This document shows, one piece after another, positions 13,804 to 17,600 of a stretch of 17,600 nt of DNA (the first letter of the stretch is position 1; each line of letters starts with the position of its first letter). The position numbers and the translations under genes were made by a program. Where the stretch lies: assembly GCA_020435025.1 (NCBI GenBank), contig JAGRAG010000136.1, positions 1 through 17,600 of the forward strand, given 5' to 3'. The notes under the pieces were generated by a model. That model searched no databases. It was not told where the DNA came from and saw only the letters and a program-made list of their open reading frames with translations. Source of the stretch: Bdellovibrionales bacterium (lineage in GTDB: Bacteria > Bdellovibrionota > Bdellovibrionia > Bdellovibrionales > UBA1609).

Positions 13804-13879
13804 AAAAGGGTGCTGCGGGGAAAGGGTTCTTTTGGCTAGATTGATGCGCAGCATTTAGAAAGAGGGCCTAGCACCTTTT
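13804..13879 (+). promoter_or_regulatory. Possible structured leader with competing stems before menB
   Basis: TGCTGCG (13811-13817) pairs perfectly with CGCAGCA (13847-13853). Alternatively AAAAGGGTGCT (13804-13814) pairs with AGCACCTTTT (13870-13879) with one bulged G. Both use TGCT, so the longer forms exclude each other, as in attenuators. The structure ends 45 nt before the menB ribosome site. The evidence is base pairing only; no conserved riboswitch class is recognised. Confidence 0.3.
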
Positions 13880-13934
13880 GTAAAAATCAGATATAGGTGG
13901 AGCACGCAAATACTTAGCGAATAAAGGAGTGGAA

Positions 13935-14756
13935 ATGCAGGTCGAATGGACACCCATTAAGGATTTTACAGATATTAGGTTGGAAAAAACAGAAGATGGA
14001 ATTGCCAAGGTTACAATCAATCGTCCCGAGGTGCGAAATGCATTTCGCCCATTAACTGTACATGAACTTAAAGAGGCGTTTGAGATCTGCCGTGAGGATT
14101 CATCTATTGGGGTCGTGATTTTAACCGGTGAAGGGAAAGAGGCCTTCTGTGCCGGAGGCGATCAAAAAGTTCGTGGTACGGGCGGATATGTTGGAGAAGA
14201 TGGAGTGCCCCGTTTAAATGTGTTGGATCTTCAGAAAATGATTCGTTCGATCCCAAAACCTGTTATTGCGATGGTCGCTGGATACGCAGTTGGTGGAGGA
14301 CACGTTCTGCATGTGGTTTGTGATTTAACAATTGCGGCCGATAACGCGAAGTTTGGTCAAACGGGTCCTAAGGTAGGATCTTTTGATGGTGGTCTTGGCA
14401 GCAGTTACTTAGCTCGGATCGTCGGTCAGAAAAAAGCGCGAGAAATTTGGTATCTCTGTCGAATGTATGATGCCGATCAGGCGAAAGAAATGGGCTTAGT
14501 CAACACTGTTGTTCCATATGAAGAGTTAGAAATAGAAACCGTAAAATGGGCTCGAGAGATCCTTCAGCACTCTCCTTTGGCGATTCGTTGCCTCAAGTCA
14601 GCAATGAATGCTGATTGTGATGGGCAGATGGGACTTTTGGATATGGCTGGTAATGCGACTCTGCTTTATTACCTCTCAGAAGAAGCCAAAGAAGGAAAAA
14701 ACGCTTTTGTTGAAAAGAGAAAACCTGATTTTTCTAAGTTTCCGCGGCTTCCCTAG
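13935..14756 (+). CDS. menB: 1,4-dihydroxy-2-naphthoyl-CoA synthase
   Basis: A 273-residue crotonase-family enzyme that closes the second ring of the naphthoquinone by converting o-succinylbenzoyl-CoA to 1,4-dihydroxy-2-naphthoyl-CoA. MenB-specific blocks are clear: FCAGGDQKVRG (71-81), AGYAVGGGHVLH (115-126) forming the oxyanion hole, TGPKVGSFDGG (143-153), LMNADCDG-type C-terminal block (here SAMNADCDGQ), and the closing KRKPDFSKFPRLP. The ATG at 13935 is preferred because AAAGGAG ends 5 nt before it; a GTG at 13929 overlaps that ribosome site and adds only two residues. First gene of the men cluster, 12 nt before menA. Complete and typical in length. Confidence 0.96.
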   Translation: MQVEWTPIKDFTDIRLEKTEDGIAKVTINRPEVRNAFRPLTVHELKEAFEICREDSSIGVVILTGEGKEAFCAGGDQKVRGTGGYVGEDGVPRLNVLDLQKMIRSIPKPVIAMVAGYAVGGGHVLHVVCDLTIAADNAKFGQTGPKVGSFDGGLGSSYLARIVGQKKAREIWYLCRMYDADQAKEMGLVNTVVPYEELEIETVKWAREILQHSPLAIRCLKSAMNADCDGQMGLLDMAGNATLLYYLSEEAKEGKNAFVEKRKPDFSKFPRLP

Positions 14757-14768
14757 TATAGGATTTTA

Positions 14769-15644
14769 ATGAATCCTTGGTTGCTGGCGTTAAGGCCCAA
14801 AACACTGTCTGCGGCGGTCGTACCCATTGTGGTGGGTTCAGCTTTAGCTTTTCAGAGCCAACACCCCTTTGTTTTATGGGTCTCTGTTTGTGCGCTTCTT
14901 GCCTCCTTGTTCATTCAGGTCGGAACCAATCTTTTCAATGATGCCATTGATTATAAAAAAGGGGCTGATACGCATGAGCGAATCGGTCCCCTCCGAGTGA
15001 CTCAGTCAGGGTTGATAAAACCAAAATCTGTTCTCTTAATGGCCGTTGCTTGTTTGATCGTAGCGGCGGCTTTTGGCTTTCCTCTTGTGATGAAAGGAGG
15101 GTTTCCCATATTGGTGGTTGGTCTTGCATCTTTATTTTTAGCCTATTCTTATACGGGCGGTCCTTTTCCGTTGGCCTATTTAGGCCTTGGGGATGTGTTT
15201 GTGGTGTTATTTTTTGGATGGATTTCCGTCATGGGGCTTTTTTATCTTCATACGGAAGTTGTCTCAATGGCTTCTTTTGTTGCAGGAACTCAAGTTGGAT
15301 TGTTGGCGACGGTGTTGATTGCAATTAATAATTTGCGAGATTTTAAGCAAGACGAAAAAGCTCACAAAAAAACTTTAGCCGTTCGTTTTGGTCAGCAATT
15401 TGTCCGGCTTGAGATTTATGGTTTGAATATGGGGGCGTTTTTACTGCTCATTTATTGGATCGCACAGCAGCATTGGTGGGCTGGGATCCTTCCTCTTCTG
15501 GTACTGCCTCTTTCTTTAAAAGTGATGAAAGGAGTGGTTGAGAACGAGCCCGGACCTATATACAATAAATTTTTAGCAATGGCCGGTGCTGTTCATCTTT
15601 TGTTCGGCTTGCTTCTAACGATTGGCATTGCCATTAAGGTATAG
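14769..15644 (+). CDS. menA: 1,4-dihydroxy-2-naphthoate polyprenyltransferase
   Basis: A 291-residue integral membrane prenyltransferase of the UbiA family that attaches the polyprenyl tail to DHNA, giving demethylmenaquinone. The first aspartate motif NDAID (57-61), continuing to KKGAD and RIGPLRVTQSGLI (71-83), and the second motif NNLRD (187-191) with Asp195 and KKTLAVRFG (200-208), are the MenA pattern. About eight or nine hydrophobic segments cover the rest, for example VVPIVVGSALAF, ILVVGLASLFLAYSY and HLLFGLLLTIGIAI. TAGGA lies 5-6 nt before the ATG. It sits 12 nt after menB and 3 nt before menC, so it is in one operon. Confidence 0.95.
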   Translation: MNPWLLALRPKTLSAAVVPIVVGSALAFQSQHPFVLWVSVCALLASLFIQVGTNLFNDAIDYKKGADTHERIGPLRVTQSGLIKPKSVLLMAVACLIVAAAFGFPLVMKGGFPILVVGLASLFLAYSYTGGPFPLAYLGLGDVFVVLFFGWISVMGLFYLHTEVVSMASFVAGTQVGLLATVLIAINNLRDFKQDEKAHKKTLAVRFGQQFVRLEIYGLNMGAFLLLIYWIAQQHWWAGILPLLVLPLSLKVMKGVVENEPGPIYNKFLAMAGAVHLLFGLLLTIGIAIKV

Positions 15645-15647
15645 ATT

Positions 15648-16637
15648 TTGAAAGTATTAACTCACAAATACAAACTTTCGCCTCGACAGTCGCTCAATGC
15701 ACAAGCGGCTGATGATAAAAGAGAAGGGACATTGTTGCAGGTGCAGTTTGATGATGATCGAATTGGCTATGCCGACTTGTTTCCTTGGGTTGAACTTGGT
15801 GATTTGACCTTGTTAGATCAATTGTGGTCGTTGAAGACGGGAAACTATACCGAAGCGGTTCAGCAAAGTTTGAATTTGGCAAGAATTGATGCCGAAGCTC
15901 GCTGGAGTAAGCAAAAGTTGCTTTCGGAAGTGAATTTAAAAAATCATTTTCTCATTCCCGATATTTTAAAGATGCCTGAAGAGACGGTGGAATGGATTCA
16001 AAAAGGGGCGTTTAATAAAGTTAAGGTGAAAATGGGGCGAGAGCTGCTCAAAGAAACATTGCTTTTAGATCAGCTGGCTCAGATCTTAGGTGATTCCGTT
16101 AGGTTCCGTTTGGATTTTAATTGTAGTTTAGAATTCGACGAATTCGAAAGCTGGATTCCCTCTTTAACTCCCTACTTGAGATCTCAAATCGAATACTATG
16201 AAGATCCCTTTCCCTATCATCCAGAGTTTTGGGAGGCGATATCAGAGGTGTTTAAGGTCACTTTGGCTTTAGATCATGCTGCTGACCCCATCGCTGTTCA
16301 GGCTCGAGGGGCTGGAGTTATTGTTATAAAACCGGCAAAGCAAAATGCTGAGAAGATTCTGCATACATTGGCTCCCATGAATAAGAGATTTGTGTTTTCT
16401 CATTATATGGATCATCCAGTGGGTCGGATGGGCGCGATTTATACGGCCATGGAGATGCAGAAAAAATATGGCGAGCTCATTTTAGAGTGCGGTCTGAATG
16501 ACTTTGGTTTTTACGATGAAGATGACTTTTCACGTGAACTTGTTGCAGATACTGCGCAAACAAAGATCTTAGATTCCGGTTTTGGAATTGGCTTTGATGA
16601 ACAGCTTTCAGATTTGGAATGGAAGAAGTGGATATAG
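15648..16637 (+). CDS. menC: o-succinylbenzoate synthase
   Basis: A 329-residue enolase-superfamily dehydratase that forms o-succinylbenzoate from SHCHC. The sequence is divergent, but every catalytic position is present: Lys126 and Lys128 in KVKVKMG, metal ligands Asp156 (RLDFN), Glu185 (YYEDP) and Asp209 (ALDH), and the second catalytic Lys228 (VIKPAK). The N-terminal capping domain is short. The start is TTG at 15648, with AAGG 8 nt upstream; no ATG or GTG lies nearby in frame. The family also includes promiscuous N-acylamino acid racemases and dipeptide epimerases, but the location between menA and menE settles the role. Its last 19 nt overlap the menE start. Confidence 0.9.
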   Translation: MKVLTHKYKLSPRQSLNAQAADDKREGTLLQVQFDDDRIGYADLFPWVELGDLTLLDQLWSLKTGNYTEAVQQSLNLARIDAEARWSKQKLLSEVNLKNHFLIPDILKMPEETVEWIQKGAFNKVKVKMGRELLKETLLLDQLAQILGDSVRFRLDFNCSLEFDEFESWIPSLTPYLRSQIEYYEDPFPYHPEFWEAISEVFKVTLALDHAADPIAVQARGAGVIVIKPAKQNAEKILHTLAPMNKRFVFSHYMDHPVGRMGAIYTAMEMQKKYGELILECGLNDFGFYDEDDFSRELVADTAQTKILDSGFGIGFDEQLSDLEWKKWI

Positions 16638-17600
16638 ATTGGTTATCTTCTAAATCTTATCTTTTTGCCAATCCTCGAACTCCTAATGACCAAAAGAAAC
16701 TGATGGACCAATTGCAATGGTCGAGTCACCTCGATCTTATTTGGCTTTCTAGTTCGGGATCGACAGCCCACTCTGGTGAGATAAAACTGGTGGCTCTCAG
16801 TAAGAAAGGGTTTCTTGAGTCGGCACAAGCTGTAAATAAGCACCTTAAGGTTCGGGAACGAGATGTCTGGTTGAACTTCTTGCCGCTTTATCATGTGGGC
16901 GGACTTTCGATACACGCTAGAGGGTTTCTTGGTAAAAATAAGGTGTTTGAATTCTCTCAAGATAAGTGGGATGCGGATGTCTGTTTTCAAAAACTGAAAG
17001 AGTTCAACGTGAGCCTGACCTCATTGGTTCCCACACAGTTGTTCGATCTTGTTGAGCGGGGATGGACTGCTCCTGCTGCTTTACGAGCAGTCCTTGTTGG
17101 TGGAGGAAAACTTAAGGAAGAGCTTTATAAAAGAGCACGACAGTTAGGGTGGCCAGTGTTGACCACCTATGGAATGACAGAGGCTTCTTCTCAGGTGGCG
17201 ACAGCGTCCTTGGAGAGTTTAAAAAATGATCGCTTCCCAGACCTTACGATTCTTTCTCATGTCGACATAAAGATCGACAACGGAGAGATTTTTGTTAAAA
17301 GCCCTGCTTTGCTAAAACATTCTGTGATTCTAAAAGAAGGTGAACAAGTGTGGACCAGCTACGGCGACAATGACTGGTATCCAACAGGAGATTTGGGTGA
17401 ATTCTGCGATGGCTATTTAAAGATTTTTGGACGTCAAGGAGATATTGAAAAGGTCAACGGCGAGTTAGTGAATTTAAATAGACTGAATGAGATTTTATCT
17501 GAAACACTCACCGAGCAAAGATTTTCGCAACAGGGTTGTTTTTTATTTGTTCCCGATCTGAGATCCGGAAAGAAAGTAGAACTGGTGTTAGAGACAGAGA
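16619..17600 (+). CDS. menE: o-succinylbenzoate-CoA ligase, cut by the right edge
   Basis: The first 327 residues of an acyl-adenylate-forming enzyme; the frame is still open at 17600. Adenylation motifs appear in order: SSSGSTAHSGEIKLVALS (P-loop, a variant of the usual SGTTGxPK with two extra residues), PLYHVGG, VLVGGGKL, TYGMTEASSQV, YPTGDLGE and FGRQGDIEKVNGELV. The final catalytic lysine should lie beyond the edge. The product activates o-succinylbenzoate to its CoA ester, the substrate of MenB. The ATG at 16619 lies inside the end of menC (19-nt overlap), with only GGA nearby as ribosome site, so translation is probably coupled to menC. The region before the P-loop is short, as is usual for compact MenE proteins. 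Confidence 0.88.
   Translation, partial: MEEVDIDWLSSKSYLFANPRTPNDQKKLMDQLQWSSHLDLIWLSSSGSTAHSGEIKLVALSKKGFLESAQAVNKHLKVRERDVWLNFLPLYHVGGLSIHARGFLGKNKVFEFSQDKWDADVCFQKLKEFNVSLTSLVPTQLFDLVERGWTAPAALRAVLVGGGKLKEELYKRARQLGWPVLTTYGMTEASSQVATASLESLKNDRFPDLTILSHVDIKIDNGEIFVKSPALLKHSVILKEGEQVWTSYGDNDWYPTGDLGEFCDGYLKIFGRQGDIEKVNGELVNLNRLNEILSETLTEQRFSQQGCFLFVPDLRSGKKVELVLETE

Larger units (their letters stand above)
13443..13934. other. Non-coding region between the secreted-protein gene and the men operon
   Basis: About 490 bp with no convincing gene on either strand. It must hold the divergent promoters for the secreted-protein gene and for menB, but no strong -35/-10 pair was found. Its right half carries three inverted-repeat elements, listed separately. 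The left half (13443-13680) shows nothing I can name. Confidence 0.6.

Noticed and set aside
16643..16990. 115-codon minus-strand frame at the right end
   Set aside because: It is antisense to menE, whose adenylation motifs are clear on the plus strand.

Overview
The window looks like chromosomal DNA of a Gram-negative, menaquinone-using bacterium of the delta/Bdellovibrionota type. The evidence is a beta-barrel outer-membrane protein, a GT9 (heptosyltransferase-like) glycosyltransferase, an Rsm22-type protein, several radical SAM enzymes, and a menaquinone operon, in DNA of moderate, slightly AT-rich composition. The lineage is inferred from gene content. No rRNA, tRNA, insertion sequence, prophage or CRISPR was seen.

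Layout. (1) 77-1816, minus strand: an exported DUF481-like outer-membrane protein and a stand-alone MnmC/MnmD-type SAM methyltransferase. (2) 1864-3723, plus strand: a YhcC-type (TIGR01212) radical SAM protein and a BtuF-like substrate-binding protein that provably lacks a signal peptide. (3) 3724-4073: mostly non-coding, with a 46-codon candidate gene whose stop codon interleaves with that of the convergent neighbour. (4) 4074-8521, minus strand: a four-gene run (GT9 glycosyltransferase, Rsm22 homologue with a four-cysteine Fe-S signature, and two radical SAM/SPASM-twitch proteins), with 4-nt, 62-nt and 1-nt junctions behind a good sigma70-like promoter. (5) 8598-11311, plus strand: class II aldolase, mtnA and mtnP, with a possible 49-codon leader gene. 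This composition matches a DHAP shunt, which turns methylthioadenosine and/or 5'-deoxyadenosine into DHAP plus an aldehyde, rather than the classical methionine salvage pathway. A strong bidirectional terminator follows. (6) 11388-13442, minus strand: a 684-residue exported protein of unknown function with a cysteine-rich head, an Asn/Asp linker and a charged helix. (7) 13443-13934: a non-coding region with several inverted repeats. (8) 13935 to the right edge, plus strand: menB-menA-menC-menE, tightly packed, with menE cut by the window end.

How the genes fit together. MenC makes o-succinylbenzoate, MenE activates it to the CoA ester, MenB closes the ring to DHNA-CoA, and MenA prenylates DHNA; menF, menD and menH are not in the window. 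Many radical SAM enzymes release 5'-deoxyadenosine, and three are encoded here, so a nearby route that can remove 5'-deoxyadenosine and methylthioadenosine is metabolically sensible, though no direct coupling is shown. The most unusual stretches are the GT9/Rsm22/twin radical SAM operon with the small ORF at its end, the cytoplasmic BtuF-like protein, and the large secreted protein.
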